Origin: Apostichopus japonicus
Taxonomy: Eukaryota; Echinodermata; Holothuroidea; Aspidochirotida; Stichopodidae
DNA: 64,000 nucleotides
Assembly: GCF_037975245.1 (NCBI RefSeq)
Contig: NC_092572.1
Span: 14,390,269 to 14,454,268, forward strand
Direction: 5' to 3'
Shown: piece by piece, positions 24,065 through 38,800 of the stretch
Position numbering within the stretch: the stretch's first letter is position 1
How the letters are laid out: each line of letters opens with the position of its first letter
Position numbers and translations under genes: made by a program
Notes under the pieces: model-generated
Seen by the model: the letters and a program-made list of their open reading frames with translations, nothing else
Told to the model about the DNA's origin: nothing
The model's database searches: none

Positions 24065-24128
<64 letters not shown>
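24065..24128. repeat. TA microsatellite
   Basis: Nearly pure (TA)n tract about 60 bp long, close to the SINE at 23.7 kb. Confidence 0.9.
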
Positions 24129-24131
<3 letters not shown>

Positions 24132-26355
24132 CCTCTGTTCGATAAGCACTTAGTCTTTATTCAATTCATTTAATATGTATTTGAAGGTCCTATATTCTAT
24201 TTTTTGGTGCACCTCCCCGTGTCGGCATGATGATTTAAGTAGCAAGTTTGATAAAGTGCTATACAATAAACATTGTGCCTAAGTTTGCCTAATTCTATTT
24301 TTCGAAAACAATTACCGTGTTTTAATAAGGTATTTTATGAAGTATAAATTGATGACATGCCCTGTACAGTTACAGAAGATGTTGTATTACGGGATTTTCT
24401 AAACTGGTTTGATGTTATATACTAAACTATAATCCCCCACCCCATACAATAGTCGGATGGAAAGTATATTGTCAAATCGCCTTGATAAAGAGCACAACAA
24501 ACGACTAACAAAATATAATTCGCCATGTGCCATAGTAAAAACTGGGCCGTGCTGATAAATATTATAAATCTGTAGCATGTGTTATTAGGATTACAGTAAG
24601 AACTGAGGATATGTGTAATTCCAACAAATGCGTCAAACTGGATTTGATAGAATTACGGATATTTTCAGTTCTTACTGTTATCCTAGAAGCACAATATACA
24701 GGCTTACAGTACGATCCAGTTTTTACTCTGGTACAAAACTTTTTAGATTTTCAATAGTTATTGTGTTCTCTTTGTGTATCGGGTGGCATGTGAGGCGTGC
24801 TTATGTTGCATCACCAAATCAACAAAGGGGTCGGTACCAAATCCGACCCAACCTCTTACTATATTACATTCCACAGACCCACGACCAGCGGTATCCTCAA
24901 TTGGAGATGGAGCTATTTTTTAATTAAAATTAATAGTTGCTGTTTTTCCTGTTACATAGATCATTATAAGAGATAATTTTATGAATTAAGCATGGTTATT
25001 CAATTAAAGCTATCTATAATTCATTGAAACTATGATTTGACTACATAACGAAATTTGAAGTCATTTTTACTTAAATGAATCAATTGACGATATCTGTGAT
25101 GTATTCATGTAGCGTTGCCACATTAAATTACATTCTCATCGATGTTCAACAGTATTCTTGTTTGTTATAAATAAAGCAACTTACATTATCTCACTTAACT
25201 CTATAGCGAATCTACTTGATTGTATATAGGTTAAAGTATCACTACTCTTGGTTGATCAGTACTGTAAAACATATATTAAGATGTCTTAAAAGTTCAACAG
25301 CCCACATTAAACAATTTACTTTCTGTTTTGACAAAACAGAAAGAAATTTACATGATGATGAACTGATATGGCGATTTATATTACACCATAAAGTACAACA
25401 TAATCACAAATCGGTAGGCTCCCTGTAAGTGGCGAACTGCACAAATACAAATTTGCTATCACAACTTAAGTCAGTATTTGTAGTACAAAGTTCAAAATGA
25501 TTACAATATTATGAAACCTACGCTCGTTTAGTTTTTTAACTATAACAGTATGGGAATGAATGGGAAAAAACTAAGAAGGATATGCATATTGGTCTATTCA
25601 GCAAGAGACTTTAGTACACGTCATAAAGCAATAGCTTTGGAGTCGTTGTTCACTTTACAGCAACATATTGGTTGTTAGATTCCTTCTGCAGCTTTGCGGC
25701 CGTTTAGCTAAGATCATTTGTAGTATCTTTCATAGGGAAATCGTGATAATTATTTGACAATGAACACACAGTCACATTCTGTATGCAAGGGTACTGGGAT
25801 TGAGAGTGGATATGTAGTGGTGTAGTTTGATTTTCGTGCACAGGTTTTTTTGTTGATTGGTTACATTCATTATAAAATATTAAGACTTACGGCCAATTTA
25901 TTTCATGAAAATCAATTGAAATTAAAACAATATCAATGAAAGTACTATTTTCTTTTCCACCGAGCAAATTCTAAGCAAAATATCCGTTCCAACCAAATTT
26001 ATCAAATAAAGAAGTTTTGTTTTGCAGAGTAATGGATAGTTGATTCTTGTGAATGTTTTACTTGATGTTGTCAATATGTAGTACGTGAATTCTAAGTATA
26101 GTTTAACTTTATGTGAAGGAGCCTTGGCGTACCATGCACAATGAAGGCAATAGTCATTTCTGCACTGATCTTTGCGATCTAAAGCGCAAGATATGGTATC
26201 TATGGTATCTATAACTACTTTCAGTTGCAAATTTTAGAAACACATTTTGACATGTAGTCAGATAATCGATGTGACTTTGCCTCTTTCAAAGTTTGTTTTG
26301 TTTTTATCTTCACAGTGAGACCTGATAAGCATAACGTCAAACGAAATTGCAAAAT

Positions 26356-26410
26356 ATGGACACTTCTTCTTCTGTATTATTCTTTGTAGGTCTTCTTTTG
26401 CGTGTTTCTG
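26356..26410 (+). CDS. Gene B exon 1, signal peptide
   Basis: ATG 26356 begins MDTSSSVLFFVGLLLRVS, a short N-region and a hydrophobic core. The exon ends in phase 1 at TCTG|GTGAGT. The following 1.47-kb intron holds a TA microsatellite and an interspersed repeat. Confidence 0.75.
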
Positions 26411-26759
26411 GTGAGTTTTAAACTTAGTTTATTGAATAACTCAATAACAAGAGGGCAATCCAATGACTTGCAAATTTCCTCGCCAGGAAGACTGATTTCA
26501 AATTAACAAATTTGTTATAAGCTATGCAATCTGGCAATACTGTTTTTGAAGTTAAGATGATTACATTATTCCGTGAAGCCTACACTGAGAAAACCTAGGC
26601 TGGGAGTTTTGAATCCAGAATTACACTTTTAACTGATAAATTTAGTGCAAAAGTTTCCTTGGTTTTGTCTCATTTTATCACCACCTTTAACACTTGAAAG
26701 ATTACCACTCCTTCTAATGACGCGTAAAGGTAATTATACATAAAGGCAGGGAACAGATG

Positions 26760-26831
<72 letters not shown>

Positions 26832-29800
26832 CGATTGTACTCAATTTGACCATTGATCTCTGACCTTTGGTTCCGAGGCCTACGTGACACATGGGTTTTC
26901 CCTTTAGTCCCTTTCCCTTATTTTGAAAAAAAAAACATAATGGTTTGTGACTCAAACAAAATTGAGCTAAAACATACATTGATTTTTAAACACGTGACTT
27001 TTGACCTCGGTTTCCATGACAACCATACATTTTGATAGCATATCCATGTGTCCTCTAAGAGTTATAGCCAAGGAAAAACGATTGAACTAAATGTGATCAT
27101 TGTTCATGGGTCGGGAAACTGCGAGACATTTGGATTCACCCTGGGGTACCTTCCCACCAAGGTTGAAGAAATTCGGTCCAGTCGTTTAGGAGGATGTTTT
27201 GAGACAAAATTGGACACACATACACGCCCCCACAATCACACATACGCACCTGACAAACACGCTCCACTCATACACGGACACGTTTTGACTCCTCCCTAGG
27301 TCATAGACTTCCGTTCACACTGATGTATCATACTTCTCCTGACCCCTTGAAACTAACTACTCGGGAAAACTTATCATTACCATGGCAATTGCTGCTATGG
27401 CAACAGACGTAGCTGTATATTACCCAACTGGCAAAAACCTACAATTTCCCAACCTCCCTATTGGATCGACGAGATAATATCAGTTAAAGTTAAATGAGTT
27501 AAGCTATATACATATATTATATGTAAATTTATGTATAAGTATCCATTATGTATATCTTGTATTTGTGTTTCGTTATGGAAGTGTTATCACTTAGGCTTCC
27601 GTGTCTGGCCAGCTACAGAAAATAAATCCATTGCTGCCCCAATATCCCCTCCTTTCTGCGTTTGTCATATTCACCCATCACTGTTTGGTTTAAACATTTT
27701 GAGTTTTATTCGATCATTCCATAATAATATACCGATGACTACTTGATGATATCACGGTATGAGGTAATGACTGTATGATCTACATTCAGTTAAAAAACTA
27801 CGTACCACAATCATTTTTGACATGTATATATAATATTGACATGTATATATATATATTCAATTTGGTGTTACGTTTGTTTATAGTCGCAGTACCTGCCCAT
27901 TCATGGGATGAATCAGACCTCTCAATGGCTTCAGTAGTGGTGAAAGAAGGGGAATCTGCGGAAATATCTTGCATGTTGAAGGAAAGCAACGTTGCATATT
28001 TCTGGTTAAAAGGCGGATCTCTCGAAAATAGCACTGTAGTTGCCTCTTTCATCAGCGGCCGTCCTACAAACGACCCTGACGAACCTTTCACTGTAACAGA
28101 AAATGGAACCCTTATCATTAAGACAGTAAGCCGTACCGATGAAGGAAAATATATTTGCAGAGTTTCTTCGAAAGAGATCAGTTGTCACGGTGAAGTTTTT
28201 GTATTTGTACAAGGTGAGTTCACTGCATTTTTCATTTATAGTGGTCAGCGGGACAACGGAATCACAATATCACTTAATAAAATAAGTTTGTTCCCAATTA
28301 AACTGCAAAAAAAGATTGACTCGTGCAATACGTTCCACGTTTTGACAAATATGACATGAAAATGTTTTTCTTAACGTGCAGCGAAAAGGGATAACATAGC
28401 ATGTTTAACATATGTTTAAATATGTGCAAATTGTTTTTATTAGATCAAAGCCGGTTTAACAAAAGCTATAAAGATATATGTAGTATATGAATGGAACAGT
28501 TTAACACTTAAAACAATGTAAGCAACAGTGTGAGCAAAGCTTAAATAGTACCAATATGTTACAACAGAAAAATTTTATTTTGTGTCATATTTGCAAGCTC
28601 CTTACAAAGTTACCGTGGTTTGTTAAAAACATTTTAAGCAATCAGCCCATCATTTTATTAGCTAACAAAATTGACAAGTTAAGTTGCATCTTCCTAAAAA
28701 AGGCCAAATATTAAACGTAAAACAATGTTACTGTTGGTACCAGTGTTGAATATCACTAAATTTAATTCTACGTGGAATTACGCTGGGTGTGTATTTTACG
28801 CAAGAACTTCCACACCAAGTTTAATCTTCAAAGATGCTAACCTTCTGTTATGATTATTTTATATTTAGCTGCTCTTCAAGACTTTCAGCTTACAATTGAA
28901 TATTGCGAGCCGGAGAACAGTTGTGTGATAAGCACTGAATCTACAAAACCAACATCGTTGACATGTAAAGCCACCAATGCGTCACCATCGATGAAATTAA
29001 AATGGTTTAATGGATCCCGTGAGATAAAGGTTAACATCGAAGAAAACAGTTTGACAAAGGAAACACCGAGAGAAATCTCTAGTACAATCAAAGACGTCTA
29101 CAAAGCTTCTTCTACGTTGACATGTCAAGCTGTAGATTTCAAGACGAGCAATGACGATGGAATGTTTGCTCATGTCCAATTCCGTACCCCTGGTAAGGAG
29201 CTCAAACAATTTGAAATTATATTATCTAGACTTTCCACGTTATAGCATTTAACCGAATTTGCAATTGTATTCTTAAATTGCCTTTATAAGTTCAATGTTG
29301 ATCAAATTCCTTTCAATTCTATACTAATGTCATATTCCTTTCATTGTCTTCACATACCCAGCTTCAACTGCAGATATATCTCCAGGATGGACTGTGACCG
29401 CCATTTTGTTTATTGTAGGATTTGTAATTGTGTTTCTTTTTGTAATCTTCTTCACAGGTAAGTACCTAGTTCATTTGCAATAATGAATACTTTTTTATTT
29501 ATATATGATTACTTCAAACACTAGAGCATGCAAGTTTTATAGTAAAATCGTACTCATCATTAATGTGCTTAACTTACAGAAACATCAGATATTTTTATTT
29601 AATTTTCGAGGCTATAATTTTTGTATGTAAATTAAGATAGCTACATCAACTTAATTGGTAGGAGTGTGTTTAAACAAGCGTTCTCTAATGTTCTTCAAAT
29701 AATCGATACAATTTATATTTTTCTATTAGTCTGGCCAAAGGTACGGAATGGGAAAGATGTTGAAACACAGTAAGCAAGTGTTATACTTCTTTAATAAAAC

Positions 29801-32800
29801 TATTGCTTTTCGATTGCTCCATTATCACTGCAACTAACGTAATGGTACTCAAAAACTTTGACAAAAATCACAACATTCATATAAAAAGAAAACAATTAAT
29901 TGCTACAGTTTCAAACCAAAAGCAGTTTTAGATTAGTAGTGATTTGATCGCTATTGGTTACCGTAAGCATTACCTTGATTACTTTTCACCAACGGATATT
30001 ACTATCTGTAAAGAATGCATGTCAATATTCTTTGTCGACTATAAAATCTGTGTATGCTCTGCTTAGCTAGTAAATTCATCTAAGCATATTCTATGGTTCT
30101 CCAATAGTGCTATACATTTTTCCAATACTATCCTTCCACTAACCCTACTCTCCCTTGCAATCATCATTTTCTGAACCAAATGGTAAAAAGCACCTGTAAT
30201 TCATATAATTTATTTCTATTTTGCAGGAACAGTCCAGAACAAGTGTCCCTGCTGGTATGCAATTGCCAAAAATACATACACTTTGAGAGTGATATACCAT
30301 TTTGTACTCGCTTATTCGATTCAAGAACATATTTTTGATACGATGAAAGTGCAACGCGAGAACTTGTATTCAAACAGTTCCTATTCTGATCATTTTAGCG
30401 CTTACTCTCTCACACAACGGTATCAATCAGGAAAATGATTAGCATGAGTTAAGACAAATGTTTACAATATTAAGCACCTAATGTAAATTATTGAATCCAA
30501 AACCTTAGTCGCGATTTTTTTAAACTGAGTTTCCCCTCCTTCTGCCGTACTTGCTTTTGAGAGAGTCATTAAACAAGAATTAGGACTCCTCGGCCCGTTT
30601 GGTAACGAGCATGAGTAGTATCCGTCAAAATACAAACATATATTATAAACCAAGATCATGTGCTGTAATTATTCTCTTTTGAAAGGGCTCAACCCTTACA
30701 CCGTTAAGTCTTGATTTAATTGAATTTAAGGGTTGAGAGTTATTTAGCTTTCGTGCTCTATCCTGTATATTATTCTCTCAACAAATTTCAGAAATCCACT
30801 ATGTTTTTCTTTAATCATTGCGCTAAGGGTGTTCTATGAGACTGAATTTAGGATTGCAAGTAAGGTTTGGTGTCAATAACCAAGTTACGTTAATGAAGTC
30901 TTTATTCTAAGTTTGAAAGTCCTTCACGCCGAAGGCCTGATAAGTACTAAACGGTGCGTAAAAGGTAGACTTCCATCTTATGTAACGTTGGTATCTCCCT
31001 TCGCGAGACAAAACCAGATTGGATATTGTAATCGTAGAATAACAGCTCAAGTTAGATTCAAAAGTACACACTTTTTACATGATTTCGTTATCTATTAATA
31101 TAATGAATTGCATACTTCAGCTCATACAGAAACTATCTTCATGTATATCTATTATCCCACAATGAGGTATCTATTATTTGCGTCAGCGTTCTATTTTGTC
31201 TAACATAATGTGAAGTAACATATGCAGAAATGACAAGAAGTATATAAAAGGGGTTATGTATTTTAATTCACAAGTGAATGTCAACATGATCAACATAGTT
31301 TACAATTACTGTTACTTTGCAACATGTATTCAACACCCCATAAATGATTTATTTCAGAGAGAATCGTTACATAATCGGCAACCTCTCAGCCGTTATATTA
31401 CACTGGCGACCAGGTTTTCCGCGCAATCATTCAATAAACATTTAGCACTCCACACTACTGAGCAAATAGCTGTTAAAAAAAAGTATATGTGTAAAAGTAA
31501 GTTGGCCTGACGTTAAGATCCTAGCAGGATTTTCTTCAAAGGCTTTATACACATTTTCCTACACGAGCTCTCTAGTGGATAAGCAGTTTGCTAACAGTTT
31601 TATTTCATTTTGGAAATTGAATATAGTTTAGTGACTATTGTTATGTATTATGAATGTATACGAGAGTTTTCACGGTGATTCCTTACACTAAGAATGGGAT
31701 AAATTTGTTTCTTTCGGCTCAGATGACATATTTAATATTACGATTTACATTATCCTATCAAAGGTTTGTTTTTACTAACGTTATGCTTTTTATGTAATGT
31801 TGTTTCATTTCTACAGAGATCAAAGCAAGATTTGACAAATAAAATTGCAGAATTGGAGGTAAGCATTTACGTCAAAATTATTTACAATTTATTGAACCAG
31901 GTGAAAGAGGATTAACACTACAAACTAAAAAAAAAAGTAGCCGGTATCAAACTGTTTGTATCCCCCCACCCCTCCAAGAAAAGAGAGAATATGGTTCAAC
32001 GACTATTGTAATGTATCTTGAAAGGTATGCGACGCTGATACTGGTAGTAACTTCAAAGTTGCACGAAGTCATTTGTGCTCAACCGAGAGATATGTTAAAT
32101 TATAAAATTAATGTCACACAGGCCATACCTACCATTTTCTTTTTCTTTCGATGAACTGAAATCCTCCCGTTGTGTTGATTGGCATCAAATAATTTGTGGG
32201 TAGATGGCTGGATAGATATTTATGTATGCATATATGAATGAACGGATTGGTGGATAGATGGATGATAGATTGATGGATTGATGGAGTAATGGATTAATGG
32301 ATGGATGGATGGATGAATGAATGGATGGATAAAAGAATGAAGGACCTTATGTATCCTACCAAAGTTTATTATAGAAATCTTATTACAGTTCGGCTTTTAC
32401 TGCTGTAGATGTGATTATTTTCTTATTGTACATTTGCTAAATTTTACATCAAAGCTGCGACGCATCGTCTTGCAAACCCAATCCCTCGGAGTTACCCTCC
32501 TTTCACATGAAATTTTTAAAGAAGTTCCTGACATCAACTTTTCCTAAAATGCCATAACAAGAGAGACAAATATTGCTTCTTACCACTTAAATATTTAGCT
32601 GTTTAATTGACGCTTAAATTCGGAAAAGTCCGGAGAGATTTTCAGTTGATAAGACAATATATTACAATTTCAACACGCAATTTCATATTAAATTTAACAT
32701 TTTGGATCATGCCTTTTTTTATTTGAAGAAATCTTTGGATACCGTTAAAAAAGATCTGTCGAATAAAAATGAAGAAAATCAGGTCAGTGGTAGCCATTAT

Positions 32801-35800
32801 ATTCTGCAATTGTAAAACATATCCATGAAACTGTAATTTTATTGCACATAGCTGAGAAGCAGTTTTTCACTAGAAGTCAATAGATCAGTAGTCACATTTA
32901 TAATTATTCAGCTTGCGCAATTTTAAAGAAATTATTTTTACATTCTTTTGTTAATATAAAGTTTTTACAGTCCCAATTTGCTTCGTATGATACATTCTTA
33001 AACCTTAAGACAAGGCAATTTGTTCCATCAAAATACCAGGAATTTGCTTTTTCGAAACATTTAAGTATATTAAAATTATTACAGTTACTCCAATAATGCT
33101 GATAATTCATTAAATATGATTATATAAGCAATTTATTTCACTGTTGGTAGTGTTTTTTGAGAACCTCGTCGACTAAACATCTCACACTCAATTATTTGAA
33201 TTTAATAATAAGGTTCACTGCAGAACAATATTGCCCGTTCCATATATGTCATAGTAAACTCCATGTTTGGTTAATCAGGTAGCTAGTGTATATTTTTATT
33301 TTGTATTGTATGAACAAATATCCTGCTGTCTTCCAAATTCAGGAACAGAAAGATAATTTTACGAAGAAATTATTAGAAATACAGCAGTTAAAAAGTGAAC
33401 TTAAGGTGAGTATGTCAATTAAGTATGTTTGTAGCAACTACTTACATTTGAATTTTTTGTTGGGAAAACAGTGAAGAATCACTGCCATTGGCGTTACAGG
33501 ATGTCCTTTATTCTTGATAATTGTATTATAAGTTTGATATTCTTTTGAATATTCTTGTTTTGCACAGCATTTAAAGGAGCAACTGACGGAAAAACAGGTA
33601 TGAGAAGTTTCAAGAAATGATTAAAGTTTACTTGACTTAGTCTTAGTTGTTTCTATTATATCATTTTCCAACCGGAAATAAATAATTATTTTCCAACTTA
33701 TATCATAAGGAGCGGATGCGTTTAAAAAACCACTTGTTTTGAGGTCCATATATTTAGTTTGTAGGTATTTAGTTTGTAGGTATTTAGTTTGTATGTATTT
33801 GTTTTCGTTTTTGTCACTAAGGTCCTTTTTCAGCATGTTTCATTGGACTACAATAAATTTATCATCTACGAGTTTTGTTCGATATATTGCTAGCAGTTTG
33901 AAATTATCTGGAGTGATACCTGCCAGCCCTACCAATAAGGGCTCACCTGAAGATAAACCCAAATATCTTAAATGTTGAGGAAAACGAACCTGTGTTTGGA
34001 GGATGGATGACTAAAAAAGTCTGTCAGACGTATGGTTTAGAACAATAATCCATATTTGAAGAGGAAAGATAATGTTAATGCCACCAATATCTAAGTATAT
34101 TGTCCAGTGTTACATTTATATGATATTCTATACTTCTTGTGATAACCAACGTAATTTATTTTTGATAAATCTGGATCTCATTTGATTTTGTATTCTTTTA
34201 TCTGTACATATCACCTTTGAACTAAAATATTTAGCTGTCTAAATGACGTGGAAACTTCCGAAAACTACGAAGAGATTTCAGCTGATAAGACAATTTATTA
34301 TAATTTCAAAACGGATCTTCATTTTAAATGTAATACTTTGATTCATGCTTTTTTTTTTTGATTGAAAGACATCTTTAGGAACCGTTACAGGAAATCTGTC
34401 GAGGACAAATGAGGAAAATCAGGTCAGTGGTGGCCATAATATACTGCAAATGTAAAACATTTCCATGAAACTTTTATTCTTCGAATTTGCCTTAGAAGCA
34501 GCTATTTTACTAGAAGTCATTAGACCAGTAGTCATATTTTGTAATCGTATATCCATTTTTCTGTTAATATAATAAAAAAATACAGTTTCAGTTGGCTTCG
34601 TATGATACATTCTTAAACATTAAGACAAGGTAATTTGTTCCATAACATAATGTATTAAAATACCGTAAATTTGCCCTTTTTTTTAAACATTTAAGTATAT
34701 TCAATTCACAAATGCTTATTTTTTATGATATATTATTATATCAACTTTTCCATATCACTATTGCTAAAGTTTTAGAGAACCGCGTCGACTAAACTTCTCA
34801 CATTCAAGCATATAAATTTGATTAACTACAAAATGCTAATAACTGTTTCATATTTGTCACAGGCTATTCCATTTTGGTCATTCAGATAGTTAGTGTAAAT
34901 TTTATTCTAAATTTTAGTGTAATTTTATAGTAAATTTTATTATATGAACAAATATGTTACTGTTTTCCAAATTCAGAAACAGAAAGATATTTTAGCGAAG
35001 AAAGACTTAAAAATTCAGCAGTTACAAAGCGAACTAACGGTAAGTATGGCAATTATGTATGTTTGTAGCAACTGCTTACATTTGCGTTATTTTCCGATAA
35101 AATATGTTAAAGCAACCCTTAATAGCTATTCTCTCCATAACTTTTTCTTGTATCGAGATGTAAAATTCATTGCTGATGACAAAAAGTATTGCGATAGGCC
35201 CACTAACCCATATGTGTCCTTTTAAAGATCATCATTATGTTAAATATACCAACATTTTCGGAATGACAGTTGTGCTTCGGGATGAGGTTGTTGAAACGGA
35301 AAAGCGCCTACGAACATAAAGGAAGAAGCTTGTGGTGCGTTTGTCAATAGAAACGTGAGTTCATTAACAGTAAAAGTGAAAGTGCTTCTTCAGGATAACA
35401 ATCATGTCAGATAATTGTATCACAAGATTGATATTCTTGTCTTGCACAGCATGTAAAAGAGCCACTGACAAAAATCCAGGTATGAAAAGTTTCAGATAAT
35501 GATTGCAATATTACTTGATGTAGTCTTAGTTGTTTCTATTTATCATTTCTAAAAGGAAATATAATAATCACATTCCAAAGTATATCATATTAAGCGGATG
35601 TCATGTTCTTGTTAACAATGCGTTTAAACTATGAAAATTTCTATATTTCTTATGACAAAAGGAGTTGTTGTAAATTTGCAGAATGCCTTATTTTCAGTAA
35701 AAGGCATTTAAAAGATCACTTCTTCAAGGTTGATCTATTTAGTTTATAGGCCTTTGTTTTTTCTTTGAGTCATTAAAGAGTTTCTTGACTTAGCTGTCTA

Positions 35801-38800
35801 AGACTTTCAATACACTATTCATCTGCGAGAGTGTGCAAGTTATTGCTATTTTGGGGAGGGCGAATGGGGAATATATGTTAAAGATGAGTTTTAGTGCATT
35901 GATGATAAATTCCTCATGTTTGCGCATGTGCAGATAAAATCACGTCAACATGAAGTGTTATGCACAACCTATGAGTTTGTGGCCAGGCTATTGCTCAATT
36001 ATGTTTTTTTACAAATATTATCTTCAGAAAAGTGAGCAAGAAGTCAGTTCCAAGCAAAATAAGTTGACTGAACGGGAAACTAATCTAATGGTTGGTACTT
36101 TTTCTACATACGTTACCTTTTACACTCTTGCTTTAGGGCAAAAACATAATTTAAACGTAAAGAATTATAAGCATTTCTTGACTTCTGTTGATAAAATAAG
36201 TTGTTTTAAATACGCAAAATGCCTTTCTCAGTAGAAGGTACTAAAAAGATCGCTTGTTCAAAGGTTGATCAGTTTAGTTTATAGGCATTTCCTTTTCGTT
36301 TGAGTAAATAATGAGGTTCTTGACTAAACTGTGCTAGACTTTTAATGCACTATTCATCTACGAGAGTGTGACTTAGTTATTGCTATTTTTTTGAGGGAAG
36401 GAGAGATGGGGAATATATGTTGAAGATGAGTTTTAGTGCATTGATAATGAATTGTTCATGTTGGTCGCATGTGCAGCTAAAATCACGTCAACATGAAGTA
36501 TTATGCACAACCTTATCATTCTATGAGTTTGTGACCAAGCTACTGCTAAATTATGTTCTTTAACAAACATTATCTTTAGAAAAGTGAGCAAGAAGTCAGT
36601 TCCAAAGAAAGAAGGCTGACTGAACGGGAAGCTAATCTAATGGTTGGTACTTTCTCTCCATACGTTACCTTTTACACTCTGGCTATAGGGCAATAGCATT
36701 ATTTAAAACGAAAAGAACTATGGGCATTTCTTGACTTCTGTTGATAAAATAAGTTGTTTTAAATACGCAAAATGCCTTTCTCAGGAGAAGGTTTTTAAAT
36801 GATCGCTTGTTCAAAGGCTGATCTATTTAGTTTATAGGCATTCCTTTTCGTTTGAGTAAATAATGAGGTTCTTGACTAAACTGTGTTAGACTTTTAATGC
36901 ACTATTCATCTACTAGAGTGTGACTTAGTTATTGCTATTTTTTGAGGGAAGGAGGAATGGGGAATATACGTTAAAGATGAGTTTTAATGCATTGATAATG
37001 AATTGTTCATGTTGGTCGCCTGTGCAGCTAAAATCACGTCAACATGAAGTGTTATGCACAACCTTATCATTCTATGAGTTTGGGACCAAGCTATTGCTAA
37101 ATTATGTTCTTTTACAAACATTATTTTTAGAAAAGTGAGCAAGAAGTTAGTTCCAAAGAAAGAAGGTTGACTGAACGGGAAGCTAATCTAATGGTTGGTA
37201 CTTTCTCTCCATACGTTACCGTTAACACTCTGGCTATAGGGCAATAGCATTATTTAAAACGTAAAGAACTATGGGCATTTCTTGACTTCTGTTGATAAAA
37301 TAAGTTGTTTTAAATACGCAAAATGCCTTTTTCAGGAGAAGGTTTTTAAAAGTTCGCTTGTTCAAAGGTTGATCTATTTAGTTTATAGGCATTTCCTTTT
37401 CGCTTGAGTACATAATGAGGTTCTTTACGAAACTGTAATAGACTTTTAATGCACTATTCATCTACTAGAGTGTGACTTACTTATTGGGTTTTTTTTTGAG
37501 GGAAGGAGAGATGGGGAATATATGTTGAAGATGAGTTTTAGTGCATTGATAATGAATTGTTCATGTTGGTCGCATGTGCAGCTAAAATCACGTCAACATG
37601 AAGTGTTATGCACAACCTTATCATTTTATGAGTTTGTGACCAAGCTATTGCTAAATTATGTTCTTTTACAAATATTATCATCAGAAAAGTGAGCAAGAAG
37701 TCTGTTCCAAGCAAAATAAGTTGACTGAACGGGAAGCTAATCTAATGGTTGGTACTTTCTCACCATACGTTACCTTTTATACTTTGGCTTTAGGGCAAAA
37801 ACATAATTTAAACGTAAAGAACTATGGGCATTTCTTTACGTCTGTTGATAAAAAAAAAAGTTTTTAAATACGCAACATGCCTTTCTCAGTAGAAGGTACT
37901 TAAAAGATCGCTTGTTCTAATATTGATCAGTTTAGTTTATAGGCATTTCCTTTTCGTTGGAGTGCATAATTAGGTATTTGACGAAACTGCATTAGACTTT
38001 TAATGCACTATTTATCTATGAGAGTGTGACTTACTTATTGGGGTTTTTTTTGAGGGAAGGAGAGATGGGGAAAATATGTTAAAGATGAGTTTTAGTGCAT
38101 TGATAATGAATTGTTCATGTTGGTTGCATGTGCAGCTAAAAGTACGTCAACATGAAGTGTTATGCACAACCTTATCATTCTATGAGTTTGTGACCAAGCT
38201 ATTGCTAAATTATGTTCTTTTACAAACATTATCTTTAGAAAAGTGAGCAAGAAGTCAGTTCCAAAGAAAGAAGGTTGACTGAACGGGAAACTAATCTAAT
38301 GGTTGGTACTTTCTCTCCATACGTTACCTTTAACACTCTGGCTATAGGGCAATAGCATTATTTAAAACGTAAAGAACTATGGGCATTTCTTGACTTCTGT
38401 TGATAAAATAAGTTGTTTAAAATACGCCGTGTGTAAGTATTTGCTGTTTCTTTAGATTTATTAAAGTGTTTCTTTCCAACATACTTATTAAAGTTAATTA
38501 GACTTTAATGAACTTATCAACTACGAGATTGTGTCTAAGTTATTTTCTTTTGCAAATATCTTTTTAAGACACGTGAGCAACAACACAGTTCCAAAGAAAA
38601 AAAGTTGATTGCTGATATGAAGGTTGGTACTTTTCCTCCATACATTATACTCTTGTCAATACCCGACAATGACATTGTCTGAATTCATTTTAATGTTATC
38701 TCTTCAACATTACTACTTTTCCTTACAAAACGTTAAATCAATTAATACAATCCCCCTGCCATGGGTAATGGCTTGGGTTCATGGTCATGCCTTTTTTTAG

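Larger units (their letters stand above)
32640..35490. repeat. Tandem duplication of a three-exon coiled-coil module
   Basis: The left copy (about 32640-33610) and right copy (about 34270-35490) share three exons of 54, 63 and 30 nt in the same order. Matching flanks include AATCAGGTCAGTGGT after the first exon, CCAAATTCAG before the second and CTTGCACAGCAT before the third. Intron sequences align as well, with indels. The duplication is in genomic DNA, not just in the protein. Confidence 0.75.

Noticed and set aside
28006-29209. Minus-strand open frames across the Ig exons of gene B
   Set aside because: Shadows of the + strand Ig1 and Ig2 exons; no domain signatures.
35938-37060. Seven-codon candidate exon (LKSRQHE) after TGTGCAG in each array unit
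   Set aside because: The following GTGTTA is a poor donor and the stretch lies in otherwise intronic repeat sequence; possible but unsupported.
35640-38430. CRISPR-like array
   Set aside because: Units are ~553 bp with exon and intron structure in a eukaryotic gene; not a repeat-spacer pattern.
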